Assembly: GCF_008084145.1 (NCBI RefSeq) | Contig: NZ_VSDO01000003.1 | Coordinates: 682,001 to 746,000 of the forward strand | DNA length: 64,000 nucleotides | Origin: Paenibacillus faecis | Lineage (GTDB): Bacteria; Bacillota; Bacilli; Paenibacillales; Paenibacillaceae | Direction of reading: 5' to 3' | Shown here: one piece after another, positions 50,945-58,609 of the stretch | How the letters are laid out: every line of letters starts with the position of its first letter | How positions within the stretch are numbered: the first letter of the stretch is position 1 | Translations under genes and position numbers: made by a program | The notes under the pieces: model-generated | What the model was told of the DNA's origin: nothing | The model's input: the letters and a program-made list of their open reading frames with translations, nothing else | Databases searched by the model: none

Positions 50945-50985
50945 TCCTCCGTTCAAACTGAGGACAAATTCGGGCTTTATACTAT
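50929..50985 (+). terminator. Terminator after the OmpR-type two-component operon
   Basis: AAGCCCGAATT (the last codons of the kinase gene) pairs with AAATTCGGGCTTT. An inner CCTC/GAGG hairpin is present, followed by TTTAT. Confidence 0.75.
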
Positions 50986-51031
50986 CCTCGAAAAGCCGAT
51001 TTAATTTTTTTGATCAGAAGGAGGACCAAAA

Positions 51032-52399
51032 ATGAAAGTATGGATTGCCATCTTGACCCTCCTGACATTCAGCATGTCGGGAACCTATGTCCAGGCGAAG
51101 GAGAATCTGAAGCTGCCGCCCCCCGCAACCACAGCCGCCGAGCGCCAGCTTTGGCAATCGGAAGGGTATGGCCATATATTCGAAATAGAAGGCCAGTCCG
51201 TTAAGGTCTACAGCTACACCAAGGACAGCTTGGTACCGTTCGGGAAAGGAAATATCGAGAACAACGGCGACATTTATATTCATGAAATTTACGACAACTC
51301 CAAAGCCCAGGAGCAATTTAATGCCCCGCGATTTCTGATGGGCCGCTTCGTTAACGGCAGCTTGACCGATGGCTTGGGGTACGTGCAGCATCTCAAACGG
51401 ATCGATAATCTTCCCAAGGTGAAGTATAACGGATTCAGCAAGGATCCCGTGCAAAATTTTGAAGTATTCTGGCAATCCTTTGAAGAGAATTTCAGTTTCT
51501 TTCCGCTCGTCAAAGTGAATTGGAAAGAGGTGTACAAAGAGTATCGGCCCAAAGTTAGCGCCGCTACCTCCGAGAAGGAACTGGAAGATATTTTGACGCA
51601 AATGTTCCAAAAGCTGAACGACGGACACAGCATCATATTCGGTAAAGAGGGTATGATCTTCTCCAAGTCCAAAGTTGAGCGAGAAGAATTTTTCATAGCC
51701 AATTCGGAGTCGATGCAACGAAACGTCGAAGATGGATATATGAAAGGTGCGGTAAAGAGCAAGCTCGACGGGCGCATTGTTTATGGCCAAACGAAAAGCG
51801 GCGGCGCTTACGTTAGGCTGATTGGTTTTGACGAGTCCGATCCGCAGAAAATTGACCAAGCACTGGCGGAAATGGTGCGGGATCTGGCGAACTGCCGCAA
51901 CTTTATAATCGATATGCGCTTTAATGAGGGGGGTGAGGACTTCTTCGGGTTGAAAATAGCCGGCTTGTTTACCGAGAAACGCAAGCTGGCGTATGCCAAA
52001 CAGGCCCGAACAGGCGGATACGAGCAATTCTCCAAGCCTACGCAGGTATATATCGAACCGGGAGCAAAGCAGTTTTCGGCTGACAATATTGTGGTGCTGA
52101 CCAGTCCGATGACGGTAAGCGCCGGCGAGACAGGAACGATGGCCTTAAAAGCATTGGACAAAGTAACGGTTATCGGGGAAAAGACGTGCGGATACTTTTC
52201 GGACATGCTGCTTAGACTGTTGCCGAACAAACAGTTATTCACCCTGAGCAACGAACGCTATACATCGCCTGACGGCACTAATTACGAGCAGCGCGGCCTG
52301 CCTCCGGACGAAAAGATCATGATCAAGCAAGCCGATATTGATGCCGGCAAGGACCCGGTGATGAACCGCGCTTTGGAATTGCTTAAAAAGAAGCGATAA
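51032..52399 (+). CDS. Secreted S41 family (tail-specific type) peptidase
   Basis: 455 residues, with AAGGAGG upstream. A signal peptide spans about 1-22. An N-terminal family-specific region is followed by the S41 helical lid (VFWQSFEENFSFFPLVKVNWKEVYKEYRPKV). The core has IIDMRFNEGGEDFFG and the catalytic-Ser block PMTVSAGETGTMAL (predicted nucleophile S363). There is no PDZ domain. It probably cleaves peptides outside the membrane. Its position after the two-component operon suggests a possible target, though a terminator separates them. Confidence 0.88.
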   Translation: MKVWIAILTLLTFSMSGTYVQAKENLKLPPPATTAAERQLWQSEGYGHIFEIEGQSVKVYSYTKDSLVPFGKGNIENNGDIYIHEIYDNSKAQEQFNAPRFLMGRFVNGSLTDGLGYVQHLKRIDNLPKVKYNGFSKDPVQNFEVFWQSFEENFSFFPLVKVNWKEVYKEYRPKVSAATSEKELEDILTQMFQKLNDGHSIIFGKEGMIFSKSKVEREEFFIANSESMQRNVEDGYMKGAVKSKLDGRIVYGQTKSGGAYVRLIGFDESDPQKIDQALAEMVRDLANCRNFIIDMRFNEGGEDFFGLKIAGLFTEKRKLAYAKQARTGGYEQFSKPTQVYIEPGAKQFSADNIVVLTSPMTVSAGETGTMALKALDKVTVIGEKTCGYFSDMLLRLLPNKQLFTLSNERYTSPDGTNYEQRGLPPDEKIMIKQADIDAGKDPVMNRALELLKKKR

Positions 52400-52449
52400 G
52401 GGACACCCCTTTCACTTATGGGCACTCCTCCCATGGGATAAAGCACAAG

Positions 52450-52482
52450 CCCCTGGCAAATGTAAATGCCGGGGGTTTTTGG
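52450..52482 (+). terminator. Terminator after the S41 peptidase gene
   Basis: CCCCTGGCA and TGCCGGGGG pair (one mismatch) around eight bases, ending in TTTTT. Confidence 0.85.
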
Positions 52483-52611
52483 CGTTCATTCCGCAAAATC
52501 ACCGGGTACCCCGAAACCATTCCGTAAGGCGGACGGACGGATACTCTTTTAATGTGATATAATCACGGCAATACCTTAGACCGTTTAATTCGTATTGGAG
52601 GAACCGTCGAG

Positions 52612-53067
52612 ATGCTATCGGAAAAAGTGGTCCATTATTGCAAAAGCAAAAACTGGTGGTTTGAAGAGATTTTAGAAGAGTATGAACAGGCTTTAGTAAA
52701 GTTAGGCATCGATTTGGGTTCAGATTTTGCAACGTTTTATTTGCATGCAGAGGATGGGCCGACTTTCATTAATAGACGACGTGAAATCTATCAGATTTGT
52801 TGGTTTATGATCAATTCTTCGGACTACATGCTAGGTATGGAGAGGACGCATGCCGTTTTAAACCTGCCTGAAGAGTATATTCCGTTGGATAACTTTGCAG
52901 GGGAGTTCGGCTTTTTTTACAATAAGAACACGGACGAAGTGTTAGGCTTAGGATTGGGCCAGCAGATGGAGGATTTTTTTGCCGGCAAATTGGAGTCGCA
53001 ATGGAAGAGCTTTAACTCCTTTCTGGAGTGGTATTTTGAACTGACGGATTCGAGTGTGACGATATAG
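52612..53067 (+). CDS. SMI1/KNR4 (SUKH)-like protein
   Basis: 151 residues, with TTGGAGG upstream. It is acidic, with the SUKH-like pattern ALVKLGIDLGSDFATFYLHAEDGP at the start and VLNLPEEYIPLDNF in the middle. GEFGFFYNKNTDEVLGLGLG and a C-terminal SFNSFLEWYFEL helix complete it. SUKH proteins are common immunity proteins of toxin systems. No toxin gene is adjacent, so it may be an orphan immunity protein. It is a single gene. Confidence 0.78.
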   Translation: MLSEKVVHYCKSKNWWFEEILEEYEQALVKLGIDLGSDFATFYLHAEDGPTFINRRREIYQICWFMINSSDYMLGMERTHAVLNLPEEYIPLDNFAGEFGFFYNKNTDEVLGLGLGQQMEDFFAGKLESQWKSFNSFLEWYFELTDSSVTI

Positions 53068-53135
53068 AAAAAAGCCCCAGCTACCGTTATCAACCATATA
53101 TTTGGGCAAAAACCACAATAGTGTGTCCCCAAAAC

Positions 53136-53328
53136 AATTAAAGGGAATTCTTCCCGCTAATTTGGTGCGTATGCGGCTCCAGAGGCGAATTAGCTGGAAA
53201 ACCTCCCGCTAATTCGCCTGAAATTGTGTATACCGGCAATAGGAGCGTGAAATAGATGGAACTTTTCCAGCTAAATCCGTTCGAAGAGCCCAGGACGGTA
53301 TATTAACAGGAGATTTTCCCGTTAATGG
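53136..53328 (-). repeat. Dispersed intergenic repeat family B, copy 2 (inverted)
   Basis: Reverse-complement counterpart of 7037-7231. It has the same four short palindromes in the same order, with the same spacers (for example GCGTATGCGGCTCCAGAGGC and AGATGGAACTTTTCCAGCTAA). The palindrome arms differ slightly from copy 1, yet the symmetry is largely kept. Confidence 0.85.
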
Positions 53329-53507
53329 TGTTATATTGCTTGATTACAGAGGCACACGCTTGGAGCAATCTTTCAAGAGAAGAAATGATTTCAGCATACC
53401 GTGAGGTAACTGAACTTCAAATTGATCATCTGGGATGGCAATTGCAAATAGGTGGTTTATGTTGGTTGATAAAAACATTATATTGGCTTAATCCTCACCT
53501 CCGATAA
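53325..53507 (+). pseudogene. Short frame with weak Sda-like motif
   Basis: The frame contains LSREEMISAYREVTELQID, which resembles the N-terminal half of Sda, the sporulation kinase inhibitor (LS-x-E-x-L-I-x-x-Y-x-x-A-x-x-L). The typical FIxLLxxEIxRR half is absent, and no start codon with a binding site is present. It may be a decayed sda-like gene. Chance similarity is possible. Confidence 0.25.
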
Positions 53508-53546
53508 GGAGGCTTGTCGGCAGATGTTACCGGGAAACCGGAAATC

Positions 53547-54740
53547 TCAGTCCATCGACTCTGCCGAAATCGTCTCGCAGCCGTTGAATAGCGCAAACTT
53601 TTGGAAACAACGGTTCAGGGCTGTTCGCAACTGCTTTGTTAGCCGTATGCCGTTCTCGTACCAAATATTTTTAACAACGAGCGTCCCGGTTTTTCGCTCC
53701 GCGATAACCTCGGCTCGTCCGATGAGGCTTTCTCCGTATAATAGAGGCAGCACATAATAGCCGAATTTCCGTTTGTTGGCGGGGGTGTAAATCTCCCAGG
53801 TGTAATCGAAGCCAAACAATGCGTTGATCAGCCTTCTGTCCCACATCAAATTGTCCAGCGGGGCAATCAGCTCGCAGCGAAATTTCGGCTCCGGATTTTG
53901 CAGGACGGCTTCAATAAGCGGCAAGTCCTCCACGCGGCAGTACAGCGTATCCTTCACTTGGTCTACGGCAATTGCAACAATGCGGGCTTCGTCCAACAAC
54001 TGGCGAAAAACCTCCTTGCGCTGCTCCGCTTTTAATCCCCATATGCTTAGCCAGGCATCGGATGCGCGATTCCATAAAAGACCCACAGCGCCGATCCGGC
54101 GCAGTACCCGCCACTTGTGATGCTCAAGCTCGTCTTTCAGGGGCTCCGACGCATTCAGCAGATTGGGCTGTATATACTTCCCGGCGATATCGTAGTATTT
54201 ACGTGTTCCTTTTTTGTGATGGATAACCAACTCGCCTGTTGAGTACATCTGTTCCAGCACCGACCGGGACGTATTGTTTCCGCCGCTCCAATGGATGGCC
54301 GATCGCCATGAGAAATTTCCATCCAATTTTAGATCATCCGAACATATCGCACCGTGATTTTGGATGTGGACCCGCACTTGCTCCGTCAACGCTTCCATCT
54401 CGGGATAGCGCTTGGCATGTTGTCGGGCGGCCTGCCTGTACCGCTCAAAATACGGCCAGTCCTCAACAGGCATAATAGCCAGATTCTTGTCGGGATAATC
54501 GATTAGTAATCTGTCTTTATAAAGCAACTCGTCGAGCAAGTTCTTGGTAAATCCTTTGATTCGCGACTGCAGCACCAACTCGGCGTTTTTTCCGCAAACA
54601 TCGATGGGATCGAATTGAATACAACCGACCTGCCGCACAAAATCCAAAACTCCCTGTTTTCCAGTAAATTGATATTCACCTAACAGCCCGTGCTTCAACA
54701 AAAGAAATTGCCGTGCCTGGCGGTTTGTCAATTCGATCAT
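53547..54740 (-). CDS. AlkZ/YcaQ-type DNA glycosylase family protein
   Basis: 397 residues. It has the HTH_42 (winged-helix) layout, with the predicted catalytic QxD motif Q42-D44 in VGCIQFDPIDVCGKNAELVL. Further landmarks are YPEMEALTEQVRVHIQNHGAICSDDL, SRSVLEQMYSTGELVIHHKKGTRKYYD and FRCELIAPLDNLMWDRRLINALFGFDYTWEIYTPANKRKFGYYVLPLL. AlkZ-like glycosylases unhook interstrand crosslinks or protect against self-made DNA-alkylating products. No toxin biosynthesis cluster is visible here. It is a single gene. Confidence 0.9.
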   Translation of the reverse strand: MIELTNRQARQFLLLKHGLLGEYQFTGKQGVLDFVRQVGCIQFDPIDVCGKNAELVLQSRIKGFTKNLLDELLYKDRLLIDYPDKNLAIMPVEDWPYFERYRQAARQHAKRYPEMEALTEQVRVHIQNHGAICSDDLKLDGNFSWRSAIHWSGGNNTSRSVLEQMYSTGELVIHHKKGTRKYYDIAGKYIQPNLLNASEPLKDELEHHKWRVLRRIGAVGLLWNRASDAWLSIWGLKAEQRKEVFRQLLDEARIVAIAVDQVKDTLYCRVEDLPLIEAVLQNPEPKFRCELIAPLDNLMWDRRLINALFGFDYTWEIYTPANKRKFGYYVLPLLYGESLIGRAEVIAERKTGTLVVKNIWYENGIRLTKQLRTALNRCFQKFALFNGCETISAESMD

Positions 54741-54867
54741 GTACGCATCGACTCCTTAACGGAACTATTCCCTCTATTCGTGGAAAAAAACAAACACACG
54801 TTCCCATAATTTTACCATTATATAGGGAACAAAAACAAGCATTATTTAGGTTAAGGTTCACCGCGTT

Positions 54868-54934
54868 AGTGGCCCATCAGACAACCTGGATAATATTAAA
54901 TACCTGCAGATTTGCATCTTTTTGGAGTTGCAAG
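54868..54934 (+). repeat. Family A repeat, copy 5 (single unit)
   Basis: TAGTGGCCCATCAGACAACC, then one core CCTGCAGATTTGCATC and ATCTTTTTGGAGTTG. It keeps the outer ends of the four-unit copies but has only one core, so it is either the basic form or a deletion derivative. It lies 31 bp from the 3' end of the VOC gene. Confidence 0.8.
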
Positions 54935-54965
54935 GGTTGGAAAATAGAATTCTTATTTTCCCCTA

Positions 54966-55373
54966 CTACGATGGTCTCCCTCTAAACCGTTCAATCGCAT
55001 CCTCGGTCACCGGCTCGAAGAGGTTAAGCAGGTTGCCGTCGGGATCGCGGAACAGCATAGAGCGGTTCCCCCACGGCATCAGGGTCGGTTCCATTACCCA
55101 ATGATCGACCAGTGGCTTCAAGCGCACATATTCGGCTTCGACATCGTCGACGCGGAACTCTAGAATGACCGTGCGATTATGGGCCCCTATTGCGGAACCG
55201 GCGCCGAATAGCTGCGTCGTCTGGACATGGCCGATGGCAAGGGTGCAGGACGGCAGAACGAGCTCGGCAAATACGGGCGCGGGGCGCTCCGCCGAAACCT
55301 CCATGACTTTCTCATAGAACCCGACAAGACGATCCACGTCGTCCGTAATGATGCGTACAGAAGCGAAATTCAC
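54966..55373 (-). CDS. VOC family protein
   Basis: 135 residues. The opening VRIITDDVDRLVGFYEKVMEV and the closing MPWGNRSMLFRDPDGNLLNLFEPV are typical glyoxalase/bleomycin-resistance blocks. The C-terminal metal Glu is replaced by Asp-Gly-Asn context as in many members. The substrate is unknown. The 5' side is insulated by the terminator of the next gene. Confidence 0.9.
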   Translation of the reverse strand: MNFASVRIITDDVDRLVGFYEKVMEVSAERPAPVFAELVLPSCTLAIGHVQTTQLFGAGSAIGAHNRTVILEFRVDDVEAEYVRLKPLVDHWVMEPTLMPWGNRSMLFRDPDGNLLNLFEPVTEDAIERFRGRPS

Positions 55374-55426
55374 AAGATATCATCCTTCCTAATATCTATT
55401 CCTTTACATTTGCATGTCCAATTATA

Positions 55427-55466
55427 AAAAAACGCTACTGACAACATTATGTCAGTAGCGTTTTAG
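55427..55466 (-). terminator. Strong terminator after the DUF4261 gene
   Basis: A 15-bp perfect stem AAAACGCTACTGACA with its complement around ACATTA. On the minus strand it is followed by a long T-run, past the stop at 55523. Confidence 0.9.
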
Positions 55467-55522
55467 AATTCTTCGGGCTTCCTCACGAATCCGATTTCGG
55501 AATGATTCGGGTTCCAACACGA

Positions 55523-56398
55523 TTATTCCCGATCTCCCGCCGCATATTCGCCCGGACAGACGTCCATCACTTCTCTGGAAGGCTGGATCAGCGCCATTTC
55601 GAACCTGCAAGGCCAATGCACTTCCGGCGCCATCTCCCCGTTCAGCAAGCCGGCGATCGTTTCGCCGTCGCTCACCGGCACCTCCGCTTCAAACAAGTAG
55701 GCTGCGACAGCGAAGGCATGCCGTGACACGTCGTTCGGATCCAAGGTATGAAAATGATACTGCACATCCGGAAGTCCAAGGGCAAACAAGCCGAGCGAAT
55801 CGACCAGGCTGTCTTCGGTCCCATGAATGGTAAAATAGCGGATATTCATGCCGAACTGCAAAAACCTCTCGGCCCCTTCGTACGGATTATCCGTAATTTC
55901 CGCCGGATGCAGCAATTTCCCGCTCGATGGAATCCAGATCGCTTTGCAGGTCGGAAACAGGCTAACGGCGACCTCCAGCCAATCCGCCAGCAAGGCGCTG
56001 CGCGATTTATAGTCCAGCCCCGCCGCCATGAAGTCGCTGATCAGCAGCTTATAGCGGCATTTTTGCAGAACGTCCTCCGCATCCGGCATCGTCCAAAACT
56101 GGGTTCGCTCCAAGTCGCTAATCGTCTCCGGTTGAAAAGGAGTCATGTCGGTCATCATCACCTGAGCCGGCAGCTCTCCCTCCTGGTAGGCTACTTTATA
56201 AGCCTCCACGGCAAACGACGACAAGGCGTCGTCTGGCGACACGGTATCCGTTTTCCCGCAGCGGGCTTCTAACGCCTTCCGAATGGCTTCCGCATTCGGC
56301 CGTTCCGCGTTCTCCTCAAACAGCAGATACATTTGAAACAACCGCTGAAACTCGCTTTCTTCATCTAAATTTTGCTGTAGCACGCGTTCGCTCTCCAT
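55523..56398 (-). CDS. DUF4261 family protein
   Basis: 291 residues. The C-terminal half has the DUF4261 blocks RFLQFGMNIRYFTIHGTEDSLVDSLGLFALGLPDVQYHFHTLDPNDV and WPCRFEMALIQPSREVMDV. The acidic N-terminal region is more variable. The family is uncharacterised; members often lie near toxin/immunity genes of Gram-positive bacteria. No enzymatic motif is evident. It is transcribed alone and ends in a strong hairpin. Confidence 0.85.
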   Translation of the reverse strand: MESERVLQQNLDEESEFQRLFQMYLLFEENAERPNAEAIRKALEARCGKTDTVSPDDALSSFAVEAYKVAYQEGELPAQVMMTDMTPFQPETISDLERTQFWTMPDAEDVLQKCRYKLLISDFMAAGLDYKSRSALLADWLEVAVSLFPTCKAIWIPSSGKLLHPAEITDNPYEGAERFLQFGMNIRYFTIHGTEDSLVDSLGLFALGLPDVQYHFHTLDPNDVSRHAFAVAAYLFEAEVPVSDGETIAGLLNGEMAPEVHWPCRFEMALIQPSREVMDVCPGEYAAGDRE

Positions 56399-56573
56399 TT
56401 TCCCCTACCACTCCGTTCGTATGTCATTTCCCTCTACTATAGAGATTCCCGCATAGTTCACGCAACTCCCGCCAGGAAAATGGTTCCAAAGTCGGGTCTA
56501 TGGGACATTCCGTCTTTGCCGAACGCCTATAGATACGTATAGGGCTGTGATGGAGCGGATGGGTGAGTTGAAG

Positions 56574-57314
56574 TTACGTGTAGGCCAATTGAATGTAAAT
56601 AAACTGAACGACGAATTGACAAATTTCACCCGCTTGGTCGTAGCCCCAATAAACCGGATAAGCGCCATCCCCAAAACCCGACTGAAACAGGGATATATGG
56701 TACTCGGTATCAGGAATCCGCCAGTTCACCCAATCGCCTCCACTGCGCTGATACTGTGGATGCTCACGAAAACTCTCAGCAAACAGAGCGGCAAAATAAT
56801 CATCGTAAAGATTGCCATCCGGATGTTCTTTATGCCAGCGACTAGAAAAGTCGCAAAACGCTTGATGCGCCTGCTTATCGCAAATACATGCCAGACCGGC
56901 GTCTACATTAAAGCCAAAAAACTCTCCGTCCCCCATCCCCGAAATATCTTCATGTCCAATCAGCGCTTCCTCGAACCGGACGGCAGGAGCATCGGAAAAT
57001 CGCAGACGAACGGCGGCATAGCGGGCACAGTCCCCCTCCTCGTCCGGCTTCACCACACAGACTTCGGTAGAGTAGGTTCCAACGGGTGCCGTTTGGAAAT
57101 AAGGCTGCTCCTCTATATGCCCCAAATAACATAGCGGATCGCGGACAAGAATTTGACCCGTAGGAATAGAGGTGGGGCCGATATCCATAACTACCAGCTG
57201 CTTACCTGCTATTTCAGGCAAAATAAAATAGTCGTTCAAATCTACGGGGCATTTCAATTTGTCACGCTGCCGCTCCCACTGGGACAGCCACTCGCTCGTT
57301 GGTACCATCGGCAT
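56574..57314 (-). CDS. DUF4241 family protein
   Basis: 246 residues, starting near GGAG. DUF4241 blocks are continuous: GPTSIPTGQILVRDPLCYL, APVGTYSTEVCVV, ARYAAVRLRFSDAPAVRFEEAL, GFNVDAGLACICD, GGDWVNWRIPDTEYHISLFQSGFGDG and YPVYWGYDQAGEICQFVVQFI. The domain has no proven activity. It occurs as a standalone protein and in toxin-associated loci. The protein is acidic and cytoplasmic. It lies in a run of single, unrelated accessory genes. Confidence 0.9.
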   Translation of the reverse strand: MPMVPTSEWLSQWERQRDKLKCPVDLNDYFILPEIAGKQLVVMDIGPTSIPTGQILVRDPLCYLGHIEEQPYFQTAPVGTYSTEVCVVKPDEEGDCARYAAVRLRFSDAPAVRFEEALIGHEDISGMGDGEFFGFNVDAGLACICDKQAHQAFCDFSSRWHKEHPDGNLYDDYFAALFAESFREHPQYQRSGGDWVNWRIPDTEYHISLFQSGFGDGAYPVYWGYDQAGEICQFVVQFIYIQLAYT

Positions 57315-57359
57315 TCATCTCCTGAAAATAGACTTGTACAAGTAGAATGTGTGCTAACC

Positions 57360-57725
57360 TTAAATTTTCCCAAATCCTTTTTCGCATATCATATCCGACT
57401 CGAGAATATCATACAGATTTTGCTTGGATTCTTCTAATTTTTGTTGAGCGGCTTCAATCTCCGCAATTTTATTTTGGATCAGGTTTACATGCTCATCCTT
57501 CGGTATCCCGTTCATCGAGATCATGACTTGGATATCCCGAATCGAGAAGCCAACGGCCAAACAATGTTTAACCACGCTCAAATGATGAATGATGTCTGGA
57601 GTATATACCCGATAATTGTTTTGATTCCTTACTACGTATTCATCCGTGATAATGCCGATTTGCTCATAATAACGAATCGTTGAAATCGGAAGATCAACCC
57701 TTCTTGCAACTTCACTTATCTTCAT
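57360..57725 (-). CDS. MerR family transcriptional regulator
   Basis: 121 residues from the ATG at 57725; a longer frame would run into its own promoter. It has an N-terminal helix-turn-helix (KISEVARRVDLPISTIRYYEQIGIITDEY, then RVYTPDIIHHLSVVKHCLAVGFSIRDIQVMI) and a coiled-coil tail. One Cys (MICEKGFGK) sits near the C-terminus. It is divergent from a nitroreductase gene whose promoter holds a 20-bp perfect palindrome within a 19-bp spacer context. It is likely a redox- or nitroaromatic-responsive activator. Confidence 0.93.
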   Translation of the reverse strand: MKISEVARRVDLPISTIRYYEQIGIITDEYVVRNQNNYRVYTPDIIHHLSVVKHCLAVGFSIRDIQVMISMNGIPKDEHVNLIQNKIAEIEAAQQKLEESKQNLYDILESDMICEKGFGKI

Positions 57726-57748
57726 AACCAACACCCCGTTCTCAGCGC

Positions 57749-57779
57749 TTGCTATAAAGTATACTTTATAGTTTACCAT
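57749..57779 (+). promoter_or_regulatory. MerR-type promoter of the nitroreductase gene
   Basis: TTGCTA, a 19-bp spacer and TACCAT. CTATAAAGTATACTTTATAG (57752-57771) is a perfect 20-bp palindrome between the two boxes, the arrangement expected for MerR activation by DNA distortion. Confidence 0.88.
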
Positions 57780-57840
57780 CTTGTTAGTAATGATGAGGAA
57801 CATCATTGCCAGACTCAACCGAAAAAGGAGAGGACCCTTT

Positions 57841-58491
57841 ATGAGTATCCATACCGGCAACTACCACAAAACTAACGACTTCAACAAAATTGTGTTGGAA
57901 CGTCGTTCCGTTAAAGTCTACGATCCCCAAGTAAAAATCAGCCGCGAGGAAATGCGCGAAATTTTAGCGGAAGCTACCCGTGCCCCATCGGCCATCAACA
58001 TGCAGCCCTGGCGTTTCCTTGTGATCGACAGCGACGAAGGAAAACAAAAACTCGCGCCGCTAGCTTCCTTCAACCAGACACAAGTTTTGACATCTTCGGC
58101 TGTCATTGCGGTATTTTATGATGCTCACAATGTTGAATATATGGACGAGATTTTCAATAAAGCAGTAGAGCTCGGCTACATGCCGCAGGACATCAAGGAC
58201 ATGCAATTGCCGCAGGCAAGGTCGTATTATGCGAGCCTGACTCCAGCCGCTCTGCGCGACATCAACATGCTGGACTCCGGCCTTGTTTCGATGCAGTTGA
58301 TGCTGGTAGCTCGTGCGCACGGGTATGACACCAATCCGATGGCGGGTTATGACAAGGAACGAATCGCGGAGGTCTTTGGCCTGGACAAAGATCGCTTCCA
58401 GTCGGTCATGCTGATTTCGATCGGCAAAGCGAGCAAAGAAGGCTATCCCTCCTACCGTTTGCCCGTAGATACGATTACTAGATGGGCTTGA
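57841..58491 (+). CDS. Nitroreductase family protein
   Basis: 216 residues from the ATG at 57841, after AAAGGAGAGG; upstream frame codons lie in the promoter. The FMN-dependent nitroreductase pattern is VLERRSVKVYDPQVKISREEMREILAEATRAPSAINMQPWRFLVI, then LDSGLVSMQLMLVARAHGYDTNPMAGYD. It uses NAD(P)H to reduce nitro groups, quinones or flavins. It is controlled, by promoter structure, by the divergent MerR protein. Confidence 0.93.
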   Translation: MSIHTGNYHKTNDFNKIVLERRSVKVYDPQVKISREEMREILAEATRAPSAINMQPWRFLVIDSDEGKQKLAPLASFNQTQVLTSSAVIAVFYDAHNVEYMDEIFNKAVELGYMPQDIKDMQLPQARSYYASLTPAALRDINMLDSGLVSMQLMLVARAHGYDTNPMAGYDKERIAEVFGLDKDRFQSVMLISIGKASKEGYPSYRLPVDTITRWA

Positions 58492-58609
58492 TTGAAGCTC
58501 GAGATCGACTTGACGACGCATTTTGTCCGATAAAAGCTGAACCGGTATAATGTAATGAAAAAGAGTTGGGACTTGCGCCGAATGCAGGTGAAAAGAGGAG
58601 ATGAAGGAA

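Noticed and set aside
56521..56550. CCTATA/TATAGG hairpin beyond the DUF4241 gene end
   Set aside because: A six-base AT-rich stem without a T-run; not convincing as a terminator or operator.
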